Source: Pseudomonas sp. JUb42 (GTDB lineage: Bacteria > Pseudomonadota > Gammaproteobacteria > Pseudomonadales > Pseudomonadaceae). Taken from it: a stretch of DNA of 64,000 nt. Position numbers and translations under genes: made by a program. The stretch covers positions 141,611 to 205,610 of the forward strand of contig NZ_JANUFD010000017.1 in the NCBI RefSeq assembly GCF_024807945.1, read 5' to 3'. Below the pieces are notes generated by a model. It was not told the origin of the DNA. It worked only from the letters and a program-made list of their open reading frames with translations, and did no database searches. Each line of letters starts with the position of its first letter. The first letter of the stretch is position 1. This document shows positions 34,693 to 44,115 of the stretch, piece by piece.

Positions 34693-34956
34693 TCAATGAC
34701 CGTGCACCGTCCAGGCCACCAGCCTGGCAACGATCGGGCGCACGATCAGCACGCAGAAAAATGCTGACGGCATGGCCACTCGGTAGGCATTCATCACATT
34801 TTTCATGTAATTTTCGTCCAGACCGAATTCGGCCAAGGTAATCACCAGACACATGAGAAACGCCATGATGGTTGCCATATAGAGGGCGAATACATAGGGC
34901 GTCGCGTGTTTGGGGAAGCGGATACGTAGGGTATTTTTTGCTGCGCGGTCGGTCAT
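34693..34956 (-). CDS. DUF2798-like small membrane protein
   Basis: An 87-residue protein with two transmembrane helices (about 19-41 and 60-80), resembling the DUF2798 family; PSAFFCVLIVRPIVARLV is the family-like C-terminal stretch. The function is unknown. Its 3' end lies 9 bases from the convergent GNAT stop, and it is divergent from a LysR gene. Confidence 0.75.
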   Translation of the reverse strand: MTDRAAKNTLRIRFPKHATPYVFALYMATIMAFLMCLVITLAEFGLDENYMKNVMNAYRVAMPSAFFCVLIVRPIVARLVAWTVHGH

Positions 34957-35084
34957 CGATCAGTCCTGGTCAAAGGTAAATGGCGAAACAGCGGCTAACC
35001 TAGCAATCTGCCTGACATGTCGGTAGAGCCGTCACACTTGAATCATCCGTAAGTAAAACTGACGAATTCGTTGACAGGAGCCCG

Positions 35085-35996
35085 ATGGATATCCTCGGCT
35101 TGATCAATACGTTTATCCGGGTCGTCGAAAACGGCAGCATCGCAGCGGCAGCCCGGGCCCAGGGCATGAGCGCGGCGGCGGTAAGCCAGAGCATCACGCG
35201 GCTTGAAACGCACTTGGGCGTGCGACTGCTGTCACGCACGACCCGCAGCATGGCCCTGACCGAAAGCGGCACGCGCTATTTCGACAAGGTGCGCCATATA
35301 CCTCGCGATATCGACCTGGCTTCCCAGGCAGCGACGGTCGCCAGCGAGCCCCAGGGGCCTCTGCGCATCGCGACCACCGCCGCCTTTGGCCGTCACGTAC
35401 TGGCCCCGCTGCTGCCCGCGTTCAGCGCCGCCTATCCACGCATCGACATTGAACTCATCAGCACCGATCGGCGGGTCGATCATCGGCTGGAGGGGATCGA
35501 CGTCAGTATCCGTATCAAGGCGCAGTTGACCGATCAGATGATCGCCCGGCATATCGCCTCACGCCCGTTCCTGTTCTGCGCTTCACCCGCCTATCTGGAC
35601 CGCGCAGGCATCCCGGCCACCCCGCAAGACCTGCAGGAACACGCCTGCCTGGTCTTTCGTTACCCCACCGATGGCCGCTTCCTGCCCTGGACTTTCATCC
35701 GCGACGGCAAGCGCTTCGAGGCCAGGGTCAAGCCAGGCTTCGTCTGCGACGACATCGACATCATCGCCCGGATCGCCGCTAACGGCGGCGGTATCGCCCG
35801 CCTCGCCAGCTTCGTCGCCCAGCCCTTCATCGACAGCGGCCAACTGCTCCAGCTGTTTCAACCCGACAGCCGCAACCTCGCCTGCGCGGAGCCGGAACCG
35901 ATGGACATCTATGCCTGCGTCACCGAGCGCTCGGCGCTGAATGCCAAGGTGCGAGCATTCATCGACTTTCTGGCAGAGGCGCTGCGCAGCGACTGA
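35085..35996 (+). CDS. LysR-family transcriptional regulator (CrgA-like)
   Basis: A 303-residue LysR regulator. The HTH (about 3-62) includes GSIAAAARAQGMSAAAVSQSITRLE, and a substrate-binding domain with the FxxxYPxIDIELISTDR layout follows. It belongs by eye to the large CrgA-like group. Neighbouring candidates for control are the divergent DUF2798 gene and the convergent oxidoreductase; neither is certain. Confidence 0.92.
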   Translation: MDILGLINTFIRVVENGSIAAAARAQGMSAAAVSQSITRLETHLGVRLLSRTTRSMALTESGTRYFDKVRHIPRDIDLASQAATVASEPQGPLRIATTAAFGRHVLAPLLPAFSAAYPRIDIELISTDRRVDHRLEGIDVSIRIKAQLTDQMIARHIASRPFLFCASPAYLDRAGIPATPQDLQEHACLVFRYPTDGRFLPWTFIRDGKRFEARVKPGFVCDDIDIIARIAANGGGIARLASFVAQPFIDSGQLLQLFQPDSRNLACAEPEPMDIYACVTERSALNAKVRAFIDFLAEALRSD

Positions 35997-36011
35997 CTAC
36001 TCGGCTCTCGA

Positions 36012-36875
36012 TCAGGCCAGCTTATACAAGCTCACCACCGAGGTCATATTCAGCCCGCCCAGACCCTGCTCAATGGCGCTGCTGAACACCTGGCGCGCTG
36101 CGGTTATCGTCGGCGCGGCACCGCTTTGCGCCGCCTCTATGAAATAGCCGAAGTCCTTTTCGATCAGGGCCACCGGAAACTGCGGCGTGAAACTTTCCGT
36201 CGCCATCGAACTGGCACTGCGCCGCGCCGCCGCGCTGAAGACCGGAGTGGCAGCCATGGCCTCAAACGCGCTGTCCAGGTTGACTGCATTCGCAGCCAGC
36301 ATGGCGAACATCTCCGCCAGGGCCGTTACCTGAACGCCCAGCAGCGCGTTGGTTGCCAGCTTGACCAGCGCACCGCAGCCCAGTGCACCGACATGGTGAA
36401 GCGACGAGCCCATGGCGGCGAGCACTGGCTTCGCGGCCTCTACCGCAGCGTTCTCACCGCCGACCAGAAAGACCAACTCTCCTGCTTCTGCTTGAGGCAG
36501 CGACCCGGAAACCGGCGCATCGATCAAGGGAATGCCCAGTGCCTGCGCCCTTTTACCCAACGCCACAATCCAGTCGTGGGACACCGTGGAACACTCAATG
36601 GCGACACTGGCGGCGCCCATCCCGCTCAGCGCCCCGGATAGCGGGTTCAGCCACACTTCCTGGGAAGCGGCGTTGTCGCGCAGCATGCTCAGGACAAACT
36701 CAGCACCTTGTGCAGCTTCGCGTGGCGTACTCGCCAACGTTGCTCCGGCCTTGACGAGGGGCTCAGCCGCCTGCGGTGAACGGTTCCAGACACTCACGGC
36801 ATGACCCGCCGCCAACAGTCTGCTCGCCATGCGCGAGCCCATGGCCCCAAGGCCCAATACAGCGATATTTGCCAT
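36012..36875 (-). CDS. 3-Hydroxyisobutyrate dehydrogenase-family NAD(P)-dependent oxidoreductase
   Basis: A 287-residue beta-hydroxyacid dehydrogenase. The cofactor motif GLGAMGSRMA is at 8-17, the substrate loop DAPVSGS at 119-125, and the catalytic lysine is Lys172 (GALVKLATN). The family includes 3-hydroxyisobutyrate, tartronate semialdehyde and imine reductases, so the substrate is open. ATG at 36875 has GAGGA 9 bases upstream. It stands alone on the minus strand, convergent with a LysR gene. Confidence 0.88.
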   Translation of the reverse strand: MANIAVLGLGAMGSRMASRLLAAGHAVSVWNRSPQAAEPLVKAGATLASTPREAAQGAEFVLSMLRDNAASQEVWLNPLSGALSGMGAASVAIECSTVSHDWIVALGKRAQALGIPLIDAPVSGSLPQAEAGELVFLVGGENAAVEAAKPVLAAMGSSLHHVGALGCGALVKLATNALLGVQVTALAEMFAMLAANAVNLDSAFEAMAATPVFSAAARRSASSMATESFTPQFPVALIEKDFGYFIEAAQSGAAPTITAARQVFSSAIEQGLGGLNMTSVVSLYKLA

Positions 36876-37183
36876 TTTCCAATTCCTCTTTTTACCGGTA
36901 TCCCACGTTACGCCAAGTCAACCACCCTGGCGTTGCCAGATCCTCGACGTTCCATGCCTATTCCTCCGTAGCCGGAAACATTTGAAATGCGCGACGTTGA
37001 CCGACACAATCGCGCCCGTCCGGCCAAAAAGCCTTTGGAACCTGGATGTGGGAGCCGCCTTGGTGGCGATCGAGTGCAAAGCACTCGCAATGGCGTGGGT
37101 GACCGATCCATCGCCAGCAAGCCGGCTCCTGCCGAACCCCGGTCCCATTCAGATATCTGCTTTGCGTTTGATAGAGGTCAGCG
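36876..37183. other. Intergenic region, about 310 bases, with one hairpin repeat
   Basis: No gene is supported. The centre holds the family E hairpin repeat (37047-37133). The rest presumably carries divergent promoters for the oxidoreductase and trmK genes. Confidence 0.55.
37047..37133. repeat. Intergenic hairpin repeat, family E
   Basis: Arms GTGGGAGCCGCCTTGGTGGCGA and TCGCCAGCAAGCCGGCTCCTGC (each part shown within 22 bases) are imperfect inverted copies. This is a classical REP-like doublet differing from the other families in the window. Confidence 0.7.
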
Positions 37184-37879
37184 TTGAACGAACATACCTT
37201 GTCCCTGCGCCTGGAACGCGTCGCGGCCCATGTACCCGCAGGTGCGCGTCTGGCCGATATCGGCTCGGACCACGGCTACCTGCCAGTAGCCCTGCTGCGC
37301 CGTGGCGCCATCGTCGCGGCAGTGGCGGGAGAAGTCGCGCTGACGCCGTTCCGGGCGGCCGAGCGCACCGTGGCCGACAACGATCTGGGCGATCAGATCA
37401 GCGTACGCCTGGCCGATGGCCTGGCAGCAATCGAGGCGCAGGATGGCATCACCGCGATCAGTATCTGCGGCATGGGCGGCGAAACCATTCGCGATATCCT
37501 CGACAATGGCAAAGCCCGCCTGAGTGGCCGGGAGCGGCTGATCCTGCAACCCAACGGCGGCGAACCGCCACTGCGCCAATGGCTGATGGATAACGACTAC
37601 CGCATCCTTGCCGAAGAACTGCTGCGGGAAAACCGTTTCGACTACGAAATCATCGTCGCCGAGCCCGCAACGCGGCAGCCATACAGCGCCGAGGAACTGT
37701 ATTTCGGCCCGCTGCTGCTGCAGGCGCGCAGCCCGCAACTCTTGGCCAAATGGCAACGCAGGCTGCGCCATAAACAGCGCACCCTGGCCAGCTTCGCCCA
37801 CGCACAGCAGGCAGTGCCCGAGGACAAGGTGCAGGACCTGGCCCGGGAAGTTCGCTGGATCAGCGAACTGCTGGCCTGA
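37184..37879 (+). CDS. trmK: tRNA (adenine(22)-N1)-methyltransferase
   Basis: A 231-residue SAM-dependent methyltransferase of the TrmK family, which makes m1A22 in tRNA. Motif I is ADIGSDHGYLPVAL (about 24-37); ISICGMGGETI and LQPNGGEPPLRQWL are family hallmarks, the latter near the catalytic NPPY-like site. TTG at 37184 is the taken start, with GAGG seven bases upstream; the domain begins immediately. A C-terminal coiled coil-like part covers about 160-225. It is a single gene. Confidence 0.88.
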   Translation: MNEHTLSLRLERVAAHVPAGARLADIGSDHGYLPVALLRRGAIVAAVAGEVALTPFRAAERTVADNDLGDQISVRLADGLAAIEAQDGITAISICGMGGETIRDILDNGKARLSGRERLILQPNGGEPPLRQWLMDNDYRILAEELLRENRFDYEIIVAEPATRQPYSAEELYFGPLLLQARSPQLLAKWQRRLRHKQRTLASFAHAQQAVPEDKVQDLAREVRWISELLA

Positions 37880-37912
37880 GCCTCCCCTGATCAAATGGCC
37901 AACACGACGGGA

Positions 37913-39454
37913 TCAAGCGATCTTCAGCGCCCTCAGGATAACCAGGGACGTCTCGGCAAACGCTTCAGCCTGCTCGGTCAATGCCGCAACGTTCTCTGCG
38001 GCTGTGGTCAGTGCCTTGCCGTCCTTGACCAGCCCTTCGCCTTGATCACCGATGATGTCCCATGCCAGTTGCGCCCATTCCGCAGGCTGCTTTTTGCCTT
38101 GCTTGATCGCGATCAGGAACATCTGCTGGAAACGGCCAACGGGCACGCCACCGCCGGTCAACGGGCTGGCCAGGGTCTGGATCTGATCGTTGAGCAGCGA
38201 GCGTTTGCACAGTTGCAGGTTGAGGGTGGTGCAGCGCGCCTGTACCAGTTTCTCCGCTGCCTCGCTCTGGCACGGAGCCGCTGCGCCCATGCCGACCAAC
38301 ACATTGATCGCCTGCTCCAGGGCGTCATAGGTCAACTGCGGTACAGCGCCCGCCAGTTGACGCAAGGTTTTCGGTGCGTAGGCCTTGGCCGCCAGTGCTT
38401 CGAGCACCGGACCGTAGATTTCGACCTGAAGTGAAGCCTCACCCGCAGCCCCCTTGACGGTGTTCGATACGCTTTCTGCCACTTGCAGCATGACAAAGCG
38501 GGTATTGAGCATGCCCTCACGCTGTTCTGACGCGGACAGTCGCTGGGTGCCTCGCTGATACAAATCACGACGAAATGGCTGGTTGACGAAATAGTCACGC
38601 ACTTGCTCGCGCATGATCGGGTGGTCGATAGCCTCCAATACGTCCATGCCTTCGTTGCTCAGGTTGAGCGGGTCTACTGCGTCCAGCGGTACGGCGGTCG
38701 TGGCGTAGTCCAGCTTGGCATCGGCCAGAGCATCCACGACATCGGTGAAGTAGACACAGTCCCAATCGCGGTTGAAGTATTCATGGGCAACATACTGGCG
38801 ATTTTCGCCCTTGATGCTCTGCAGCTTGGCGTCAAGGTTCGGGGCTGTCTTGGCATAATTGGGGTTGGCCGCCAGTACCACTTCGGAGAATTGCAGGGCC
38901 GCCTCGATGCGCTCGGCCGGGCGAACCGCGTGGGACGCAAAACGGTCGTGCAGACTGAACAATTTGCGCAACGGCGCCAGCGGCGACCACCCCGGCAGGC
39001 AGTTATAGCTGACGTACAACAGACCACCTGGCTTGAGATAGCGCTGGGCAAATTCGACGATCAGTTTCTGATTATCGCGGCTGACCCAGCTCCAGATACC
39101 GTGCAGGCTGATGCTGTCGAATTGCGGCAGATCGGCACGGGCCAGCAGCTGTTCGAAGCTGTCGTCATATAGCCGCGCAGTACTGCCAAACGTGGCGCCC
39201 AGGGCATTGGCATGGGCGGCCTGGGACGGGGTGAAGTCCGTGCCTATGTAAGTTCCTGGGTTTGCGGCTGCGTGGATATTGATCGAAACACCCTGACCAA
39301 AGCCCAGTTCGCAATGCCAGGCGTCAGTACTCTCCAGAGTGTGAAAACCGCGCAGCAGCAGGCAGTAACGTTGGAATACAGGATTGATCTCGCGGCAATA
39401 TCCGAAGACATAACCCTCGTCTGTAAAATAACCTTCGTTCCAGGAATTACTCAT
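37913..39454 (-). CDS. SAM-dependent methyltransferase with methyltransferase regulatory domain
   Basis: A 513-residue protein. The N-terminal class I methyltransferase has motif I ELGFGQGVSINIHA (about 46-59) and TDFTPSQA next; the middle has YNCLPGWSPLAPLR. From about residue 235 a methyltransferase regulatory domain follows, and the last 130 residues resemble the winged-helix-like C-terminus of such proteins. Proteins of this architecture are found in Pseudomonas near surface-polysaccharide or stress genes; the substrate is unknown. ATG at 39454 has AAGGA 6 bases upstream. Confidence 0.8.
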   Translation of the reverse strand: MSNSWNEGYFTDEGYVFGYCREINPVFQRYCLLLRGFHTLESTDAWHCELGFGQGVSINIHAAANPGTYIGTDFTPSQAAHANALGATFGSTARLYDDSFEQLLARADLPQFDSISLHGIWSWVSRDNQKLIVEFAQRYLKPGGLLYVSYNCLPGWSPLAPLRKLFSLHDRFASHAVRPAERIEAALQFSEVVLAANPNYAKTAPNLDAKLQSIKGENRQYVAHEYFNRDWDCVYFTDVVDALADAKLDYATTAVPLDAVDPLNLSNEGMDVLEAIDHPIMREQVRDYFVNQPFRRDLYQRGTQRLSASEQREGMLNTRFVMLQVAESVSNTVKGAAGEASLQVEIYGPVLEALAAKAYAPKTLRQLAGAVPQLTYDALEQAINVLVGMGAAAPCQSEAAEKLVQARCTTLNLQLCKRSLLNDQIQTLASPLTGGGVPVGRFQQMFLIAIKQGKKQPAEWAQLAWDIIGDQGEGLVKDGKALTTAAENVAALTEQAEAFAETSLVILRALKIA

Positions 39455-39550
39455 TGGCCATCCTTTTCTCGTGGGCGTTATTACTGTCCTCTTATAAAGT
39501 AGAGCAATCCCCTACCACAAGCTTGAAGACAGCCAACGAGCGCGCCGGCT

Positions 39551-39991
39551 TCAGCCCTTCATCGCACTCAATCCCTCCTTGAGCATGATCCAGAACAGCC
39601 CCGCGAGGATCACCGACAGCACCAGTCCAACGGCAAACACCACCTTGGCCACCTTTGACCAGGTGCGTTGCGTCGCCTGAAACACTTCGAGGCTGCTCCA
39701 ACGCTTGTGGGCCCACGCCAATGAGCGCCCGCGGGCTGCCAGGTAAAGCCACACACCCACGCCAAACAGGGTGATCAAGGCGACCAATGGGGTAATGCGC
39801 GGCGCCAGCAAGGGCGTCAGCACGGCCAGAAAGCTCAAGGCACCGAACCAGACCCCGTTGCACAACGCCCAAATGCCGCCAAACACAAACGCCCCCCAAC
39901 TGCCGCCTCGAGCCTGGGGCGGGACGGCACGGGAGCGTTTGCCCGAGTTGTTGGCGATATCGATTTCATCGGCTACAGGCTGATCAATCAT
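39551..39991 (-). CDS. DUF2628-like membrane protein
   Basis: A 146-residue protein with a polar N-terminus and three hydrophobic helices (about 37-55, 60-85, 115-135). A WGAFVFGGIWALCNGVWFGAL segment resembles DUF2628 proteins. ATG at 39991 overlaps the previous gene stop in an ATGA junction, so it is coupled to the DUF6891 gene. The function is unknown. Confidence 0.75.
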   Translation of the reverse strand: MIDQPVADEIDIANNSGKRSRAVPPQARGGSWGAFVFGGIWALCNGVWFGALSFLAVLTPLLAPRITPLVALITLFGVGVWLYLAARGRSLAWAHKRWSSLEVFQATQRTWSKVAKVVFAVGLVLSVILAGLFWIMLKEGLSAMKG

Positions 39992-40524
39992 GGCGATCTG
40001 CGCTGCCACTTGAAGGCTGGCAGCTGGATGCGTTGCTCGATCGCATTTTCCCAATGCACGTCAAAGCCTGCATTTTTCAGTACCTCGACCACCCGCTGGC
40101 CGACCTTGAGGCTGCGTTGCGGATCATCATCGAGTGAACCGAAGGCGATCATCAGATCATCGGCTTGCACAGCACGCTCGACATCCTGCCCGTGATAAAA
40201 GCAGTAGCCGTGATAGTGGCCGTCAGGGGCTTCATGAACGGCTTGCGCGACATCCGAGAAGCCGTCCGACATCGTGTAGCCAGCGTTGGACAATGCGCAG
40301 ATACCGTCCTCATGCAGGTGATAGAACACCTTATCGAGTCGATCACAGGCGGTGATCTGCGGCCATGAGCGCTCGGTTTCGCGCTTGCGCTTTACCTCAG
40401 GCAGGATCAGCGCCTTGAGCGCCGAGACATCGCAGTCATCGTCAATGATGTCATCGACCATCTCGTCCATTTCTTGTGGCGTATAAAAGCCGGACCAGAC
40501 CCACGTCTTGATGCTGTCGGCCAC
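39988..40524 (-). CDS. DUF6891-like protein, 5' end possibly altered
   Basis: A 178-residue acidic protein resembling DUF6891: a YHGYCFYHGQDVERAV segment and MIAFGSLDDD are characteristic. The annotated start is GTG at 40524. An ATG at 40545 with an AGGGAGA ribosome site opens the same frame but meets TAA at 40525-40527, directly before that GTG. Either the original start was the ATG and a stop codon was gained, or the six-codon piece is a leader and GTG is the true start. The GTG itself has no good ribosome site. Coupled to the DUF2628-like gene. Confidence 0.72.
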   Translation of the reverse strand: MADSIKTWVWSGFYTPQEMDEMVDDIIDDDCDVSALKALILPEVKRKRETERSWPQITACDRLDKVFYHLHEDGICALSNAGYTMSDGFSDVAQAVHEAPDGHYHGYCFYHGQDVERAVQADDLMIAFGSLDDDPQRSLKVGQRVVEVLKNAGFDVHWENAIEQRIQLPAFKWQRRSP

Positions 40525-40666
40525 TTACTCGTCACTGTCGGACATTGGTGTTTCTCCCTGGAAAACGTGCCCATGATGGACTCACACAGAGCGTTTGAGT
40601 TCGAGTACGACTGCTCTCCATGACATGGATGAGCAGCCGTTCACATTCAACCGTGGTCCATTCAGA

Positions 40667-41908
40667 TCAACGCCGCCATACCCGCCCTTCGCCACTCACC
40701 AGCCAAGGCGCCTGATCGGCGACGATACGCACCCCGCCGACCCAACGCTCGGCGGGCTGCAGGTCAAGCCAGTGGGCGTGCCCGCCCAGGACCTGCTCGC
40801 CAAGCGCCGTCAGACTCAGCAGACGTTGCTGCCAGTGTTCGCCCGGCATCTCGTTGATCAACGGCAGCGGTGTCTCGATCAGTGCGCGCAGCAACGCGTG
40901 AAACATCAGGTCGCCCAGATAAGGCAACGGTTCGTAACTCATCATCAGGTGGCCGAATACCTTGCCAGCCGGTAATTGGCCATGGGTCGAAAGGATGCGC
41001 AAGGTCAGGCGCTGGGTGAGGCTCAGGCCATCGTCTGCACCCGGCAGCTCTTGCAGCTGCCGGGCCAGGGCAGGCGCCAACAAAGGCAATACCGGGTGAT
41101 CCTGAGCGGCCAGAAGCGCCCAGGCCGTTGGCTCGGCGGCGGTATAGGCCGCCCATGCCCGGCGTGCCAAAGCCAGGGCGTCTTCACCCAGCGGGCGGCG
41201 TTGCGGCCATAGCCAGGCGAGCAGGTCCGGGGCCAGTTGGCCGATGCCGATAAAGCGCTCGATACCGGGCACCTGGGTAATTTCGATCAATTCGAGTCGG
41301 CGCGGCAGCGCAGGCAGGCTGGCCAACAGGCGGATCAGGAACAACTGGTCATAGGCATCCCCCTCGCACCAGAGCACCAGTTCACTGTCGGCGTTCAACT
41401 GGGCCAGGGCGGCGCGCTGCACGTTCTGTCGTTGCTGGATATCGCGCTCGGACAGCCCGAACGCCTGCTGCGCAAAAGCCGCGCGCACCGCCCAGTAATC
41501 ATCCTCAGGCAATGCCGGCACCGGCCCCATCACCATGGGGTCATCGAACATATGAAACGCGCCGGATAAACCTGCGGTGCGCAGGCTGTGCTCGATGTCA
41601 TTACCGCAGCGCCAGTGTTGCACCGTCGCCTCCCCGTCCGCCGTAAAGCCCGGGTGACGTGCCGCGAAAGCGACGGCGTCGGCATGGGCGATCAGCTTGG
41701 GCCAGCTGGAAAAACCGGCCTCCCGGGCCACCAGCCATTGGCTGTCGGCTAGGCGATAGTCGGGCCCGGTTATACCGAGACTGCGCAGTTGTTGGCTGAT
41801 ATTGTCAGCCTCGTGATTTTTCAGGGCCTTGAGCAAACGCTTGGCGCGCTTGCGCAGTGCAGGCAGGTCGAGCAGACCGTGATGACGGGAAGCAAGAATA
41901 GCGGGCAT
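40667..41908 (-). CDS. DUF1835-domain protein
   Basis: A 413-residue protein. A short N-terminal helical region (about 1-80, with SQWLVAREAGFSSWPKL, a small conserved ankyrin-like or helical motif seen in related proteins) precedes a DUF1835-like domain (about 100-230), with WRCGNDIEHSLRTAGLSGAFHMFDDPMVMGPVP and VLWCEGDAYDQLFLIRLLASL. The C-terminal half is helical. ATG at 41908 has AAGGAG 5 bases upstream. The function is unknown. Confidence 0.8.
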   Translation of the reverse strand: MPAILASRHHGLLDLPALRKRAKRLLKALKNHEADNISQQLRSLGITGPDYRLADSQWLVAREAGFSSWPKLIAHADAVAFAARHPGFTADGEATVQHWRCGNDIEHSLRTAGLSGAFHMFDDPMVMGPVPALPEDDYWAVRAAFAQQAFGLSERDIQQRQNVQRAALAQLNADSELVLWCEGDAYDQLFLIRLLASLPALPRRLELIEITQVPGIERFIGIGQLAPDLLAWLWPQRRPLGEDALALARRAWAAYTAAEPTAWALLAAQDHPVLPLLAPALARQLQELPGADDGLSLTQRLTLRILSTHGQLPAGKVFGHLMMSYEPLPYLGDLMFHALLRALIETPLPLINEMPGEHWQQRLLSLTALGEQVLGGHAHWLDLQPAERWVGGVRIVADQAPWLVSGEGRVWRR

Positions 41909-42069
41909 GCCAACTCCTTACAGGGCTCGGTCCGCCGACAAGCCGGGAGCTGGAATGAAAAATGGTGCAAAAATGCCTGGGTTACCCCTTCGCGCGGACC
42001 GCAGGCGCAGCAAAACGCCCGGGGCCAGACTTTAGCCGCAAGCGGTTATCGACGCAATATGTGTCGTGG

Positions 42070-42549
42070 CTAGACATCCAGCCCGGCAATCACCTCTGCC
42101 CGGGTGGTCACCTGGCGGAAATGATGCTCCCACAGGCTGATACCCAACTTGCCGGAGCGGTCCAGGGATGAGCCTATGGTCAGGTCGGTAATCAGCGTCG
42201 GAGTCAGCCCGGCATCGAACAGGGCAAACCCGGCTGCCAGCACACAGGTCTCGGTCTGCAGGCCGCAGACCAACACCCGGTCCACGCCAAGCTGTTTGAT
42301 GTATTCGATGGTTTCTGCGCTTTGCCCGTAGCCGTGCTTGACGAAAACCCTGTCCGCTTCGACCAGGCTCTCGTCTTGCGCCGCCGGGTGCCAACCCAGT
42401 TGCCGATTGAACGGGGTAACCTGTTCGTCATGCAGCTCGATGGACGCAATGGTGGGAATATTCGCCGACAAGGCCCGCACGCCATCAACCAGCCATTCGG
42501 GCGGGCTGAAGGTGGACTGGACATCAACGATAAGTAACACCTGCCGCAT
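42070..42549 (-). CDS. Isochorismatase-family cysteine hydrolase
   Basis: A 159-residue cysteine hydrolase. The likely catalytic triad is Asp9 (LLIVDVQ), Lys71 (FVKHGYG) and Cys102 (CGLQTETCVLAA). It is somewhat short for the family but complete in motifs. ATG at 42549 has GGAG 7 bases upstream; longer versions lack a ribosome site. Substrates in the family include nicotinamide, isochorismate and related amides; none can be named here. Confidence 0.85.
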   Translation of the reverse strand: MRQVLLIVDVQSTFSPPEWLVDGVRALSANIPTIASIELHDEQVTPFNRQLGWHPAAQDESLVEADRVFVKHGYGQSAETIEYIKQLGVDRVLVCGLQTETCVLAAGFALFDAGLTPTLITDLTIGSSLDRSGKLGISLWEHHFRQVTTRAEVIAGLDV

Positions 42550-42705
42550 GAATTGCTCCCGAACGCTTGCTGAGGGCGCCGAGTATATCGAGGTGGGCCG
42601 CCAAGGGTGAGCTTGAGCACACCCTGCACTCGACATTCCCCCGTCAGCCCACAGAGAATGCGCAGCGCTCACAATCAATCATCCGCATTACTCAAGGAAG
42701 ACGCC

Positions 42706-43071
42706 ATGACCCCGATCCTCAATCGCATCGTGCTGTACGTCAGAGATATGCAGGCCACCTGCGACTTCTACGAACGTCATTTCGGCTTTGTCGCCCACCG
42801 CAAGGACGGCGACCGTATCGTCGAGCTGCGAGCGGCAGGTGGCGGCGCGATCCTGATGCTGCATCTGGCGGGCAAAGCCGTCAAAACCGGACAGGTCACG
42901 GTCAAGCTGGGCTTTGATATCGAGGATGTGGAAGGCTTCAAGCAGCAATGTCTGGCCCAGGGTCTGGAGTTTGGCTCCACCCACCAGGCGGACGGTTATT
43001 GCTTTGCCAATGCCAAGGACCCCAACGGCAATAACATCATGATCGGCAACCGGGCGTTTGTTGCGCAGTAG
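42706..43071 (+). CDS. VOC/glyoxalase-family protein
   Basis: A 121-residue single VOC domain (ILNRIVLYVRDMQATCDFYERHFGF to the C-terminal FANAKDPNGNNIMIGNR). The DPNGN motif is typical of glyoxalase/bleomycin-resistance proteins. ATG at 42706 has AAGGAAGA upstream. It is divergent from the isochorismatase-like gene; both may be stress or detoxification genes. The substrate is unknown. Confidence 0.85.
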   Translation: MTPILNRIVLYVRDMQATCDFYERHFGFVAHRKDGDRIVELRAAGGGAILMLHLAGKAVKTGQVTVKLGFDIEDVEGFKQQCLAQGLEFGSTHQADGYCFANAKDPNGNNIMIGNRAFVAQ

Positions 43072-43097
43072 GCAGAACGTTGCAAACCCGCTGCCAA

Positions 43098-44024
43098 TTA
43101 CGCCCCACCCGTATTGAGCCTGAACATCGTGACTTCTGTACCCTGCCGATATTCCGAGGGCGTGAGGTTCATCTCATAACGAAAGTGGCGGTTGAAGTTG
43201 GATAAGTTGCTGTAACCCACCTCAAAGCAGATATCCGCCACGGACATCCGGGTTTGCAGCAATAACCGGCAGGCTCGCTGGACTCGTAGCTTACGCATCA
43301 AGTCGATGAAACCATGGCCTGTCGTACGCTTGAAGAAACGCGAAAAACCTGGCTCGCTCATATGCAGACGATCAGCGATGACCGAAACCCGAATGTCCCC
43401 CGCCAGCTCGCCTTGTAAATATTCGAAAGCTTTATGAATGCGCTCGGCGCTTTTGGCATCGAGCGAAGGCGCATAACAGGCGCTGGCCAGGCACTTGGTA
43501 TTTTTCTGCGGCGCCTGGCACAAGACGTTGAGCAATTGCATGAACAGAATCAGGCGGTGCAAGCCCTGTGCGGGACCGATGGCTTCGAGCAGTTGTGCCG
43601 CTTGTGGTGCCGTCTCCCCGGAGAACTCCAGACCACGCCGGGCGCGTTCGAACAAGGGTTGCAGATCGCCCAGTTCGGGAAGCAAGTGGCGAAGGGCGAG
43701 CAATGCACCACCGTCGAATTGCAAGACAACATCACGCCCCTCCAGATGCTCACCCGGTGCCAGGTCGCCCATCCAGTCATGGGGCAGGTCCGGGCCGATC
43801 ATCGAGACATGACCGGCAGCAAAGGCGCCGATATAGTCGCCCGCCACCAGTTTTCCGCTGCCGTGGCGGATCAGATGAATCTCGAATTCAGGGTGATGAT
43901 TCCAGCGCGCGAGCGGGTAAGGATAGTCGTGCTCGTACCAGCGAAAGCTCTGCTGCGGCTGCGGCAGGATGATTTCCAGTTCGGCCGGCGAATGCTCGAA
44001 AAGACGGGTGAGACTGACAGGCAT
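43098..44024 (-). CDS. AraC-family regulator, MtlR-like
   Basis: A 308-residue AraC regulator with an N-terminal cupin-like sensor (about 20-180; PEFEIHLIRHGSGKLVAGDYIG) and a C-terminal double HTH (about 205-300; VGYSNLSNFNRHFRYEMNLTPSEY). The size, gene position divergent from a polyol substrate-binding protein, and dehydrogenase context match MtlR, the activator of the Pseudomonas mannitol operon. The symbol is not given because the role is inferred. It faces the binding-protein gene across about 295 bases with a large inverted repeat. Confidence 0.85.
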   Translation of the reverse strand: MPVSLTRLFEHSPAELEIILPQPQQSFRWYEHDYPYPLARWNHHPEFEIHLIRHGSGKLVAGDYIGAFAAGHVSMIGPDLPHDWMGDLAPGEHLEGRDVVLQFDGGALLALRHLLPELGDLQPLFERARRGLEFSGETAPQAAQLLEAIGPAQGLHRLILFMQLLNVLCQAPQKNTKCLASACYAPSLDAKSAERIHKAFEYLQGELAGDIRVSVIADRLHMSEPGFSRFFKRTTGHGFIDLMRKLRVQRACRLLLQTRMSVADICFEVGYSNLSNFNRHFRYEMNLTPSEYRQGTEVTMFRLNTGGA

Positions 44025-44115
44025 GGCCCGCTCCTGTTTCTTGTCGTTATTAGGTCTGCACAGTCAACCATACGCTCCAACCGCAGCACGCTGCCACTCT
44101 CCAGAACAGCCTTGG

